From Cunninghamia lanceolata (lineage: Eukaryota > Streptophyta > Pinopsida > Cupressales > Cupressaceae), in NCBI GenBank assembly GCA_027924645.1, contig BSBN01001807.1, forward strand, positions 14,340,001-14,404,000: a stretch of 64,000 bases of DNA, given 5' to 3'. Shown in pieces: positions 22,851-34,590 of this stretch (positions within the stretch are counted from its first letter, which is position 1; every line of letters begins with the position of its first letter). The translations under genes and the position numbers were made by a program. Below the pieces are notes generated by a model. That model saw only the letters and a list, made by a program, of their open reading frames with translations. It did no database searches and was not told where the DNA came from.

Positions 22851-23560
22851 AACCAATTCAAACCCTCATGGTTCAATGAGAATGCCTATTGTGAATATCA
22901 TCGTGTAAAGGGCATAAAACATCTGATTATATGAGGTTAAAGAATTGCATACAATATCTTGTAGATCATGACAACATTACAATCGACGAACCTGCCAAGA
23001 GATCGCCTAATGCAAAACCTAGGAGCATACAAGGATCCCCTTCTCAATCATAACAATGGAAAAGCTTCTATCTCCAATCAATCATACAATATCATTCCCC
23101 CCTCTTCTTTTGACTCTATTGTGGGTCATATAGAAGAGTGTCCTAACCGTGTTGCCACCATCACCATATAGGCCAAAACTCCTAATTGTGCCATCACCAC
23201 TCGTCGTGGTCGCATATCCATTCGAGGAGCTCCAACCAAAGATCAAACTACCACCTCTGCACCCACAAACATCCCACCCACCAACAAATACAATCTCCTT
23301 GAACACCTTGGCAAAACCCCTACACAAATATCTATCCTTGAATTGCTTCGAACATCACCCCTTCACAAAAAAGTCCTTGACAAAGCATTGATGGAAACCT
23401 AAGTCCCCAATTACCTAAACGTAAATCAATTCCAAGCCATGGTAGGACATGTCCTCTCACCTCACCATCTAACATTTTCCAAACAAGACCTCTCCATCTC
23501 TAATCCATCAGATAATGAGGCCTTACACATTAAAGTTTGCATCCATAAACACACATTAAA
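22851..23560 (+). pseudogene. GYP-2 gag C-terminal part
   Basis: It aligns block by block with GYP-1 gag: a PWFNENAYCEYHRVKG-like zinc-finger region near 22880, then VATITI, TRRGRISIRGAPTKDQ, NKYNLLEHLGKTPTQISILE and NQFQAMVGHVLSPHHLTF up to about 23470. Several stops and frame changes are present. Confidence 0.78.
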
Positions 23561-23564
23561 CGAG

Positions 23565-25132
23565 TCTTAATAGATGGTGGTTATGGCCTAAACCTGTGCA
23601 CTTTAAAATTAATAAAACATTTGGGATATTCTGATGTGGTTGTGGACTCACGTGAAAGCATAACCATCAAAGGATATGATGACATGGAACGACAATCTGA
23701 AGGAACCATTAAGCCTCCAATAAAAGGGGAAAGATATTTTGGAGAAAAAATACCAAGTGCTAGATCTTGATCTCCCATATAACATCCTCCTTAGCTGCCC
23801 ATGGATTCATGCCATGTAGGCCATCCCATCAAACTTCCACCAATGTCTCAAATTTCCACACAATGGAACTGAAGTTACCATATATGTTGACCCTTGTCCT
23901 TTCCAATACTATAGTTTTTGAAAGGACATGATAAAACCTTTTGTCCCTACAACAATGCCACTAAACCATCCATCTCCTATAATAATCCAAAATCTTTCAC
24001 TTCTTACATTGATCCATCCAACATTGTATCCACCTCTAAACCCTCACCTACACTCGAGATCAAGATCAAAGTTAGAGATATAGGAAGTGGAGAGTATGAC
24101 CTACATGGTGCATTTTGTGTAGGGCAACTTCCAACATCCCCTAAAGAATTTGGCAAGCCCAACTCAAAGGCAATATCTACAGTTATCATAAAATGCAAAC
24201 CATCTCCAATCTTTGAGTGCAAACATCTAATGGAGCAAGATATCCTTGAAGATATATCACCATGGTTGTATAAAGATGAAGAAGAAAATAAAGCTCCTAT
24301 CTTGCCTATTGAGAAATATGGAAAGGGTCTCACCATTGACAAAAGCATGGGCTACGAAGGACAAGGTGGTTTAGGCATTCATGAGCAAGGAATCCTCGAG
24401 CCAATTCAAGCTACTAAGAATCCCTATCATTAAGGCTTAGAGTATGGAAAGCATGAATCTACCTCCACAAAACTAGAGTATATCTTAAGTGAGGTTGCTA
24501 AAGCCTTTCCTATGATTGAGAATACTAATGAAGAGGATCATCAAGACTCTTTCAAAGACTTCACTGAACTATTCGAGTCATCCATTTTCACTCTCTATAC
24601 CCTTTCAACCACACCATCACCATCCAAGGATCTTCCACTCATTTACCCTCAACTCATCAATTGGGACCAACAAGGACATCTGATCCTAGATGTCATTCAA
24701 AATGACGAGGCCATTGCAGAATTGATGGGGGTTAGAGAACATATACCCCTAGGAGATCACAGAGTAGGCTATATCATAGAACTCAACACATCTGCCTACT
24801 TTAGGGAGACCTCCACATCTCTTAGTCACAAAAATATCAAAATAAAAAATACATCCCCTAGTGAAAACCACTACGTGGCACTTTCGAATGACAAAAAAGT
24901 AAAAATGAAGGACATATCTCCTAATGAAAACCTCCTCGGGGCATCAGGAGATGAGAGAATGGACCTCTGTAAAGTCCCAACACTATACCAAGAAAGATCG
25001 CCCATATTAGTGGAAGAATCTAAAGAAATGAACCTAGGAATAGAAGAGTCACCAAAGATCGCCTTTCGAGCAGCCTCTCTCATGTCAATAGAACAAGCAA
25101 CCCTTTGGAATTTTTCAAAGAAAGAGCCATAA
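23565..25132 (+). pseudogene. GYP-2 protease and linker
   Basis: The protease active site is IDGGYGLNLCTLKLIKHLGY near 23571, and a frameshift lies near 23730 before the DLPYNILLSCPWIHAM block. The linker holds CVGQLPTSPKEFGKP, GYEGQGGLGIHEQGI and QNDEAIAELMGVREHIP, all with GYP-1 counterparts. Two peptide repeats, KNTSPSEN and MKDISPNEN, carry the UGAAAA hairpin motif. The function of the linker is unknown to me. Confidence 0.8.
24861..24941 (+). repeat. Two UGAAAA mini-hairpin motifs within the GYP-2 linker
   Basis: GTGAAAA then CCAC-tac-GTGG (24868-24878), and ATGAAAA then CCTC-ctc-GGGG (24931-24941). The stems keep pairing while differing from the GYP-1 copies. Confidence 0.77.
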
Positions 25133-26530
25133 TTTTGCATGGACATATGTTGACATGCCTAGTCTAGACCTAGAACTAGTGGTACATCATCTCGTAGTAC
25201 ATCCTGATGCAAAGCCAGTCAAGCAAAAGCTCAGAAAAATGAATCCCTAAGTAACACTTCTTGTCTAAGTTGAACTCAAAAAACTCCTAGATTTTGGGTT
25301 TATTCAACCTATTGACTATCCTGAATGGATCTCAAACATTATGCCAGTAGAAAAAGTCACTAGAGGAATCTGTGTATGCACAAATTTTAGGGACCTGAAC
25401 AATGCATGCCCCAAAGATGACTTTCCCCTACTAAACATCGACATCATAGTAGACTTGACAACTAGGCATGAGATGTTGTCACTCATGGATGGATTTTCAG
25501 GCTATAATCAAATAAGGATCGCTAAGGAAGATCAACACAAAATGGCATTTACTTGTGTGTGGGGCACTTACTACTGGGTCATCATGCCTTTTAGACTTAA
25601 AAATGCAAGTGCAACCTATCAAAGGGCTATGACCATCATATTCCATGATTTGTTTCACAACATCATGGAAGATTATGTGGATGACCTATTAGGGAAATAA
25701 AGAACCAGAGAAGATCGCTTGGATGTCTTGGCAAACACATTTGACCGATTGGAAGAATACAAGGTGCATCTTAACCCAAATAAATGCATCTTCAGAGTTA
25801 CCTTATGAAAACTCCTTGGCTACATTATGTCACGATGAGGCATAGAAGTGGACCCAGTAAAATTAAAAGCTATAGCCAAAATGCCTCCACCAAAGAACTT
25901 GAAGCAGCTACGTAGACTCTAAGGAAAAGTCCAATCTATTAGACACTTCATAGCAACTGCTAGCTAATAAATGACAACCATTCCAACATCTCCTTTAAAA
26001 ATATGTGACATTCATATGGGATTCAAATTGTCAAAAGGCCTTCAAACAACTAAAAGAATACCTTACTACACCACCAGTCCTCATGCCACCTCAACCAGGA
26101 CAACCCTTGTTACTATGCATTTCAACAACAGAAACAAAAATAGGGGCATTATTAGCACAGCATCATGATAATGGGAAAGAAAGAGCCATCTACTATATTA
26201 GTCGTACACTAGTTGGATATGAGCTTAACTACACATCCATTGAAAGAGCATGTCTTGTAGTTGTATTTACCTCTCAAATATTATGACACTACATGCTCAA
26301 TCATAAAACAAAGCTCATCGTAAAGATAGATCCACTAAAGTACTTATTGTTCTAAGTGGCTCTCACGGGACACATGGCTAAATGGGTAATGATTCCCAGC
26401 AAGTTTGATATTAAATATATAGAAAGAAAAGCCATCAAAGGACATATCATATATGACCAACTAACAAACACACTCATTCTAACTAAACATCCACTACTTT
26501 TAGAATTTTTAGATGAGTCCATTTTCACAG
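25133..26530 (+). pseudogene. GYP-2 reverse transcriptase and native RNase H remnant
   Basis: The reverse transcriptase shows NFRDLNNACPKDDFPLLNID, SLMDGFSGYNQIRIAKE and an intact catalytic YVDD near 25676, followed shortly by a stop. The native RNase H begins LLCISTTETKIGALLAQH near 26110, where the catalytic Asp is lost as in GYP-1, and continues to YIERKAIKGHIIYDQL. Stops are frequent (near 25248, 25698, 25920, 25970 and 26284). Confidence 0.87.
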
Positions 26531-26535
26531 TAACA

Positions 26536-27207
26536 CCCATGTCAGAATGGAAAATGTATTTTGATGGGTAATACACACATTGTGGATCGAGGGTAGGGAT
26601 CTTGTTTATTACCCCACAAGGAGACTACATCCCTAAGTCATACAAAATAACTTTTCCCTGCACCAATAATGTAGCGGAATATGAAGCACTCATCATAGGA
26701 CTCCGCATGATAATTCAGTGGAAAATAGAAAAGCTAATGGTCTATGGTGACTCTCAATTGGTCATAAAGAAAGTGAATAACAAATACAAGATAAAGGACA
26801 ACAAGATCCAACCTTATAAAAGGATGGTAAATGATTTTAAGGAATATTTTTCTAAAATCCAATTTGAGCAAGTTCTGAGACTTAATAACAAAGCAACATA
26901 TGCAATGGTCACCATGGGTTCTCTTATGGATATGCAAAAAAATAGTCAGCGGTGTTGGTTCCTCATGGAAGAATTACATATGCTAGCCTATGCTATACTG
27001 CAATCAGAACTGATCTGCGACATTGTTATTCCCCTATCCCATGGTACCAAGACATTTACCACTATCTCCACAATAACATCATTCCACCTGACCTATCATC
27101 CTCCCAATGCCACACATTCAACTGTTGAGCTTCCTGCTTCACCCTTATCAGTGATACCCTATACCAAAAGAGTCTTGATGGTACCTTTTAAAGTGTCTCG
27201 ATTCTAG
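26536..27207 (+). pseudogene. GYP-2 second (archaeal-type) RNase H
   Basis: The domain runs MYFDG (with a stop just after), GSRVGILFITPQGDY, EYEALIIGLRMIIQW, VYGDSQLVIKKVNNKY and then NNKATYAMVTMGS. The first three acidic residues are kept. The fourth, in the usual KAxDAM segment, has become Tyr. It precedes integrase as in GYP-1. Confidence 0.85.
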
Positions 27208-27396
27208 AGAAGCACAAACAACCTTACAAGAGGTACATGAAGGTAGTGTGCCTACCCTCGTGAAGAAAATTCTAAGAACAGGGTACTATTGGCCGATAAT
27301 GGAACATGATGCTCACCAATTTGTCAAGAAATGCCTTCCTTGCCAGCAACACAGAGACCTAATCCATGCTCTATCACAAGAATTACAACCCATTAC
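27208..27396 (+). pseudogene. GYP-2 integrase zinc-binding segment, cut by COP-3
   Basis: LQEVHEGSVPTLVKKILRTG, then YYWPIMEHDAHQFVKKCLPC and QQHRDLIH: this is the His/Cys zinc-binding region, aligned with GYP-1 near 18820-18990. Reading stops at ELQPIT, where the COP-3 LTR starts. Confidence 0.87.
27392..27396. repeat. Probable COP-3 target site duplication, left copy (ATTAC)
   Basis: The five bases before the LTR start. The partner should follow the COP-3 5' LTR beyond the right edge. Confidence 0.55.
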
Positions 27397-28963
27397 TGTT
27401 GATATGCGCCAGACAACTGAGAGGGGGTGAATTAGTTGTCACAAAAACTTAAACACTTTCTGCAATTAAACATTCATCACTTATCCATAATTATTATGAT
27501 TTAACAATGAGTGCATGAAATCAGAAACTTAACCACATCAATCACAAGAGACACCATATTTACATGGAAAACCCCAAGGTGGGGAAAAGCCACAAAGAGG
27601 ATTAACTCTCAATATATATTTCAATCTTGAAATAGTGATGTTTAAGCTTGGTCACCCCATGAGCCTAAACATACTAGCTTATAGCCATGAAGAACAACTA
27701 GGTCTAGCAAACTCACTGCCTCAACCCTAAACCTAGCAAGATTACAATAAGGGTTGTTAAACCTTGACAGTTGTTAAACCCTACTAGTGGCTTACTACCA
27801 AATTCACTATCATGACCAAACACGTTTCTTTATTGTGAATAAACAATTCCTCATCTCTGCTCTTCCTCTGCCCAGTTCTTCCTCTGCTCCACCCTTTCCC
27901 TTCTTTCCTCTACCTCTTCTTTGCTCTGCCTTTGGACCTTTCTTAATATATTCTCATTTTCACTCAAGGACAACATTTCCATGACTCAGCTACAAGTATT
28001 TATACACTACATCAACCTTGGAATGATCATCAAGGTCGGTATCAACCATTGGAACAATCTCCAAGGTTGGTATTACAAACATTTACAAAATAGGTCCTGA
28101 CCTATTGCAACATCATGCAAAGGGAATGAAATATGGATCACACCATGCCTTAGCTAGGACTCAAACATGATCTTCCATGCCACAACACGCTTCCACAATC
28201 TTCTAGGGATCTCTGCAATCACTGGGATCAACTAGGTCAGCTAAGAGTTGTTACATGCTACGTTATCTGGGAACAATCTTCACACACCATCTCAATTTCT
28301 TAACGTAGACCAAAGTCCAGATAGAAACATGATTAGGAGACATCCACAAGCACGCTATAATCATCAGGAGCAACCGCACGAACCTTAACCACTTTATTCA
28401 TAGGAATCTTCTCACCGAAGTACATGAACTTTACTGTCTTCAACTGTCATAAAAGAAAGATAGCTTGCGGACCACCAAACCACAAACCAATGCAACTGTA
28501 GGTACTTATCATCATCACAGACTTCCCTCTAGAACTGTATAGTAAAATACTTTCTTGCGGAGGAATGCAGAGCCAAATACTGTCTTCTTGTCTCAGCTAA
28601 ACTTACAAAAAAAGTAGGCTTCACTCTGGTGAACACAACTCACTCAAATCTTCATGCAGATGGCTCAGACCTAAAATGTAGCATCCTCAGACATACCTCT
28701 AACTTACTTCCAATCCACTGACCATGATCTTCAAGTAGAAACAAATGTGGAGCATTTTATCAGACTGTTCTTCAGCATACAACTCACTGTCTGTATTGCA
28801 CTTTTGTGTGGCTTACTTGTTTCTTCTGGAGAGGCTAATTTTCTTAATATCCTCAACATACAATTCTTCTAAACAAATAATGGAATAGGATACATTTGAC
28901 ACCAATGACAACAAGAATATGTTGACATCAATGACAACACCGATTCAGCACATAATTGCAACA
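27397..28963 (-). repeat. COP-3 3' LTR (1567 bp)
   Basis: It starts TGTTGATATGC and ends ATTGCAACA on the + strand. A 17-bp tandem duplication around 27753-27775 (AGGGTTGTTAAACC repeated) is absent from the 5' LTR copy. Confidence 0.94.
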
Positions 28964-28994
28964 ATCTCCCCCTTTGTCATCGATGGCAACATAT
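28917..28994 (-). other. Inverted repeat that encloses the COP-3 polypurine tract and LTR start
   Basis: The arm 28917-28938 (in the LTR) and the arm 28973-28994 (internal side) are complementary at 19 of 22 positions, leaving a loop of 34 bases that holds the LTR end and most of the polypurine tract. COP-2 has the same at 8894-8915 and 8950-8971, with 20 of 22 positions. Confidence 0.8.
28964..28975 (-). other. COP-3 polypurine tract
   Basis: On the minus strand AAAGGGGGAGAT, directly before the 3' LTR. Confidence 0.9.
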
Positions 28995-29040
28995 GATGTG
29001 AAAAACGGCAACAATCATCAAGACAAGATTCTCCCCCTTT

Positions 29041-29047
29041 CTCTTTA
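29041..29047. repeat. Candidate target duplication of the unclassified insertion (CTCTTTA), left
   Basis: CTCTTTA recurs at 36286-36292, at the other junction where COP-3 sequence resumes. The length of 7 bp is uncertain because the flanks are of low complexity. Confidence 0.5.
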
Positions 29048-30190
29048 CACACTTGTGTTGATGAATGTTTTAACACATAGCAACGCAGGTGTGATTGCTC
29101 GTTTCACACCTCGCTTGAAAAGTATCCTACCCTAGGTAAGACTACTCCAAGGATAATACATCTAGGTCTTAGCTTGCTTGGAATCTCTCAGTTGGTATGC
29201 TCTAGCTGTGCCTACAAGGGGTCTTACATGCAATCTGCAAATTTCAAAGTTGGAACAACAAATACACATAAACCCTTTATGATTTCAACTGATAAAATGA
29301 TGTAAGATGCTGCTGAAATTCCTAATCTAACAATGGTTTTAAAGAAAATGCAAAACGTTCAGGGTTTTAGAGGAATCCTAAGTGACATTCACAATGCATG
29401 GATAACTGTAGGTAGACAAACACTCTTAAATTTAACTAATTTTTTGAGTTACCAAATTGAAATGGGTGTTACAACACTACAGAAAATGATGCTATCTTCA
29501 ATAGAATTCTAAAGATTTTCAGATTACATTCATTTGTTAAATACCCAATAAATGGTGCAATTTAACCTATGAAATGTAATTGAACTAAGCACAACTGATC
29601 AGTCCAGACTAAATTTGCACAGTCATTTACCATCAGCAAACAACCAAAAGTATTGACTAGAGCATTCATCAAATACTTTTAGCAAACCATGAACATTATA
29701 AAAGCACAACTAATTAATTTTGGGAGAGCAAGAAGTGAACCATGAAAACCAAAATGAATCAATACAAGATACAAATTCTTAAAACACCCAGAAACTTGCT
29801 TTGTATTACTTCAAATGGCAGAATGTCAACAATTCGGTATCAAATTCTCTCTTACAAATAGTAGAAATGGCAACCCTTTATATAGGAAAGCGGCATACTA
29901 AGTTTTTAAATGAACGGTGGAGATTAACTCAACACTGACGGTCTAGATTACATCAATAAATGTATAAACAACAGCTCATATCAATTCCCAGATTACACTT
30001 TGTCTTTTATGAAAAAGAAGAAAAATAGCCTCCAAATACATTGAATCTAGTCAATTTGACTAGCCAACTCAATATATTAATAGAAAAGAACATTTTTAAA
30101 GCATAGAAGAGACAAAATAGAGTCACATGTTATCCTGAATATAGCAATTTATAATATTGATGGGATTACATTCCAAAATATTCAAAAATA
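29048..30190. other. AT-rich sequence downstream of the unclassified ORF
   Basis: No coding motif seen on either strand. By position it would be the 3' untranslated and terminal part of the insertion. Confidence 0.5.
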
Positions 30191-33100
30191 TCAAGACTCT
30201 TCATCCAAATTAATTTTGTCCTCTTCAGCCAGCATGTTGTGGTAGTTAAGCCATGCCTCGAGTGCAGGATTGATCTCCAAGGGGTCTGGATTCTTCAAAT
30301 GATTGACTCGATACTTGAACATCTCTAGCTCCCAGTTGAATCTACTGTATATCTTTTCTATTTCTTCCCTAGCCTTGTGGAATGCCTTAAATTCAGCTCT
30401 AAGGTCACTAACCTTATCCAATATGTCCTCCATGGCTAGCTCAGTACTCTCGAAAATAACCCTATGTAATTTGCTTTTGTATTTCTTGACATCATAAGGG
30501 GCATAATCATTATAAGACTCTTCTAGGCATTCCTTCAAAGAATCATTAATATCATATATAAGTGACCATAGCTCTTCATCTGCTAGCTTATACACTTATT
30601 TTATGTTTTTGAAAGTTTCTTTTCTCAAATGCAGCTGTTGATACCATTTGATGGCCTTAGACAACTTGTCCCCAGTTAGAATATTCTCAACTACTAGAGT
30701 CTGGGCTATCTCTAATGCTCTTTATCCGAGGAAACATGTGAGAATAATACTCATCAAAGGAGTCACATTCCTCATGTAGATCTTTCTATTTCTCATGGAG
30801 TTCAACCAATTTCTTAGGCGTTTGAGCAGAAGCATCAATAGTCTCACATCCCTTCTCAAATACTCTAAATAACCAATTCTCAATTCCTTGGGACTTGGCC
30901 CTTACCTTTCCTAGTTTTGCCATTTCATTTGTAGACAGGAAAGTAGGCACTATCCTTATATCTCCTCTTGCATCAACTGGTTTGATCAAAAACTAGAGAC
31001 AAGTATGGAGTTCTTCATTTTGTTGTTTTAACTCCTTTTTTGACAACTCATCCTTCTCTAATTGCTCCAAAATTGAAGTGACTGACCCTTTAAATTCATC
31101 AACCCTCTGAGCACGAGTAGTTGGTCCTAGATTAACTGTTGAGATAACATAGTCTTCTGCCCTGACTTGTTCTCTATTTGCATTCGCTAGTGGGACAGCT
31201 ATCTCTGCAATTCTATATCATGTTTCATCTTTATAGATTCTTGACTATACTTTTTCTTTCTTCTACTTCTTTGGCCTTTGAGCCTGTGACAAGATTGTGC
31301 TTAGATCCAACTACATTATCTCCACTTGTGGCTCAGGATATGCCACTCTATTTTGCAACCACTCAGGTGCTGAAGAAGATGACTTGCTTAATTCAGTAGT
31401 TTTTTCATCATCAGTTTTGGTAGGCTCCTCAAGTGATCCATGCTCCTATTATGATTCCTTATCTTTATTTGTCTCTTTTTCCTTTTCTTCTTCATCATCC
31501 AAGTTTCTACAGTTTACCATCACATTTTCTTGAGCTGACTTGAAGACTTCTCCTGTTTGACCCTTCTTTGGAGGGTTGTCGGATATATCAATGACTTCAA
31601 TATTAATTGCTTCAGCCAGAGGTTCATTTGGAATTTCATTACTTACTTCCACAAATACATCTTTCTCGGCCTCAGGCAATAATTCAGTTTCAAGCTCTTG
31701 CAGACCCAATTCTGCACATACTTTATCAATTCCAGGTAGCAGAGGTACGGCTAAGGAGGATGAATCTACGAGCATTTGGGAAATGGGAATGGCAGAGGAT
31801 ATGGATAGTGTAGGCAAGTTTGTCTGTGTTAAATTAGCTAACACTGCTGACAGGGTGGAAGAAATGACAAGGGGTGAGGGAAGAGATAGTGAAGGTATAG
31901 GAAGAGAAGGTGAAAGAATGGTAGAAATAGGAGGTAGTGCTATGGTAGTGGATAATTGAGTGGAAGAGGTGCAAGGTAAAGGTGTGGTAGTGGTGGAAGA
32001 ACATGAGGTGGAAGCAATGGAGGAAATAGGACTGCTAGGGGCATTGGAAGACACTGCCAATGAGCAAGAAATAATGGAGATAGTGGAGGCAGGAGAGGTA
32101 GTAGCAAGGGAAGTCTCTTGAACAACAATAGCTAATGTCGTAGGTGAAGTAGGTGCAGCAGTAGTAGAAGTAATGGAGGTAGAAGCAGCAACAGTAGCTA
32201 TAGAAGTGGAGGCAGCTGTGCTTATACTTGGAGCAGCAGGAGATGGGGAGGCTGGCAAACTTGTATCATCTTGAACTGCAGCATCATCTTTACTAACCTT
32301 CTTCACTTTGACTTTCTTGGTTTCGGAACCCTCCCCAGGACCACTTGGCATGTCCCTTTTCTTAGAGGCTCTTGTTCTTGTAGAAGGGGGTTGATCTTTC
32401 TTAGGAGGCTTTGCGGATGGTTTCTTAACTTTCTTTGCCTTCTCTGCTAGAGATGTATGTTTTTCACTGTCAGATTTCTACTTTTCAACTGGCTCTATCT
32501 CATCTGTGATGTTTATTGGTTCATCTTCTTCACCTCCAGAGTCCTTGTCTGATTCTAGTGCAGTGTATGTAAGTTGCACTCCTTGTCTCTCCAAATTAGC
32601 TACTTGGCCTCTTACCCAGGCCTTGCTCAATCTGATTGGTTCTTTCATTATAATGTCTAAAGAGCTTTCCTCTGCATTGGTCCAATTTGGCAGTGGTATT
32701 GGTTGATGGTATTAGGCTTCCCAGGTTCCTCTGACCATAACATTCTAGACATCCTCTAACTAGTCAAGCACTGTAATAATGTGGAATTTCCTTATGAAGG
32801 CTAGAGATAGCCTTGAATGAGCCTTTTTCATTACTTCGTAATCATCCATGCAATTAACCCAAAAGTCCTCAATATGTATCTTATGAAACAACGTTTTGCT
32901 TACAAACCCCTCCATCACTTTATTTGGATCAAAGTGATCCCTTGCATTGTAGAAGTGAAGGTTGAGAAGTTGAAGTTCCTTGTCAGAATGTTCAGCTGAT
33001 GCCAAAGAAGGGAATACATAATTCCCCTTACCAAACCTGACGGGAAACCAAACATTGGTTCTATGCAAGTGCTTGAGTTTCTCAGCACAAGGTATCAATT

Positions 33101-34139
33101 GCCTAGTTAATTCTAGGAGCACTGTTTTATCATCAGGATATTTGGGAAGTCTATAAGTAGTCCCAGTAAAACCTTGCACCCTTAGATATGTGAACTTTTC
33201 AAACTAGATGTACCACCTACCATATATGGTCACTTCATTCATTGCTTCAGTGGAAATCCTCAGGCCTGTGTTACCCTGCAACAATCTAGCTATATACATT
33301 GTAAAAGCATCATTCACCCTTTTGAAATGTATTAGAGATTGAGATGAAGTAAGCTGAGGATAACACTCATATACTTTCACTTGGGTTTGCTCATCATTTC
33401 CAACTTCTCCAATTTTGGACAACCCAACATAGTGATTTCTTCTTTCTAGTGCATAGACAACATAGGATGTCCATCTAAAGAATCTTTTCTCTTTGAAGTT
33501 GCTAAATCCCTCATGAATGTTATCATTGAGAATTTGGGACTAGTGGAACTTAGTCCCCTTCAATATCTCAACTATAATGACGAACATCCATTCCTCAAAA
33601 GTGGAGGCTGTAGGTAACCCATATATTCTACTTAAAAAGGTTATCAAATCCCCTATCTCATCATGGAAGTCACTTCTGTATAACACTTGTGGAAACTTGC
33701 TCATGGAAGACCTTCTACTTTTTGTCCAATGATCATTCATATTTTCTACATCCATTCACATCCTTGTAAGTTTCCTCTGATCCTCGTTTGTTTGGCATAG
33801 TCATTACTATGTGCCATGGAATGTCAAAAGTCTTAGCCAGAGAGGTGGGCTTAAATCAGCCAGGATATTCCCATTGGTGGTTTGAATTATCCTTGTCATG
33901 ACATCATATCTATCTGCACATGTCACTATCATCTCTGCACACTATACTATGGTGGGGAAGGCAGTAGCTTGTGCAATACCACTATCTTTAAGTGTTTTGG
34001 CCCTAGGAGTTGGATTTGGGCTGAAGGTTCTTAATCTGAAGTCATCCAAGTCTACGTGACCTAGATCTGTATCTCCTACGTCACTCTATCTGGAATGAAT
34101 CTTTCTCTCTGGAGGGATGCCCTTGAATTCATACTTCAT
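30191..34139 (-). pseudogene. Long uncharacterised protein gene, broken
   Basis: The start is the ATG read from 34139 (MKYEFKGIPPERKIHS). In order the minus-strand frames give an N-terminal region; a conserved-looking block at 33755-32760 (FLSRIYGLP, FEEWMFVIIVEIL, VYECYPQL, HFKRVNDAFTMYIARLLQG, YRLPKYPDDKTVLLELTRQL); a Lys-rich then Ser/Thr/Ala/Pro-rich stretch at 32351-31700; and a charged, probably coiled-coil C-terminus (30989-30786, 30595-30191) ending in a stop. Counting across breaks it would be about 1300 residues. I recall similar long uncharacterised proteins (RIYGLP..FEEWM, CYPQL, FKRVNDAFTMY) from conifer annotations but know no function. Stops occur near 34090, 33880, 33765, 33540 and elsewhere. 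No polymerase, integrase or nuclease signature is visible. Confidence 0.6.
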
Positions 34140-34590
34140 GGTGAGAGCTTGGGCAGTCATCTAATCTACAGGACTGCACCTTATAAGTTTGATACCTTAA
34201 AAACTTTCCACAAACTCCTAAGTTTGAGATCTAAGATTATCAAGTGGACTACTAAACTCTTTGCCATGTTTAAAATGAATTTACAATGAATCTGCTAAGC
34301 TATCGAACATGCTCTTTGAAAGACAGGAACTTGATATTTATCATAATCACATTCATTTTATAACCTATCTTTAATTCAACTCAGCATAAATGCATGCAAT
34401 AAACATTTCAAAACTGCAAGATCTTATTTGAAGCATGTAAAACATTAATAGTCATCATTTGCAGTTACCATCACATTCCATCAGACATTTCTCCCTTTGA
34501 AAATTCTCTAAAAATAGTCATTTTTTACCATTTGCACTAATTTCAGGGTCAACTGACCTATACGTAGGAAAGCGCTACTTTTGAGGTGAG

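Larger units (their letters stand above)
22846..27396 (+). mobile_element. GYP-2: Ty3/gypsy Tat-type retrotransposon, internal fragment
   Basis: A second Tat element on the + strand, from the gag C-terminus to the integrase zinc finger. Its gag begins right after the GYP-1 LTR (plus a likely ATGAC target duplication), and its integrase is cut by the COP-3 LTR at 27397. The missing ends should lie beyond GYP-1 on the left and beyond COP-3 on the right. It has the same domain order and linker motifs as GYP-1 but is a different, more decayed copy. Confidence 0.9.

Noticed and set aside
34095..34289. A + strand ORF of 64 codons beginning MNLSLWRDALEF
   Set aside because: It is the antisense shadow of the minus-strand frame that starts MKYEFKGIPPERK.
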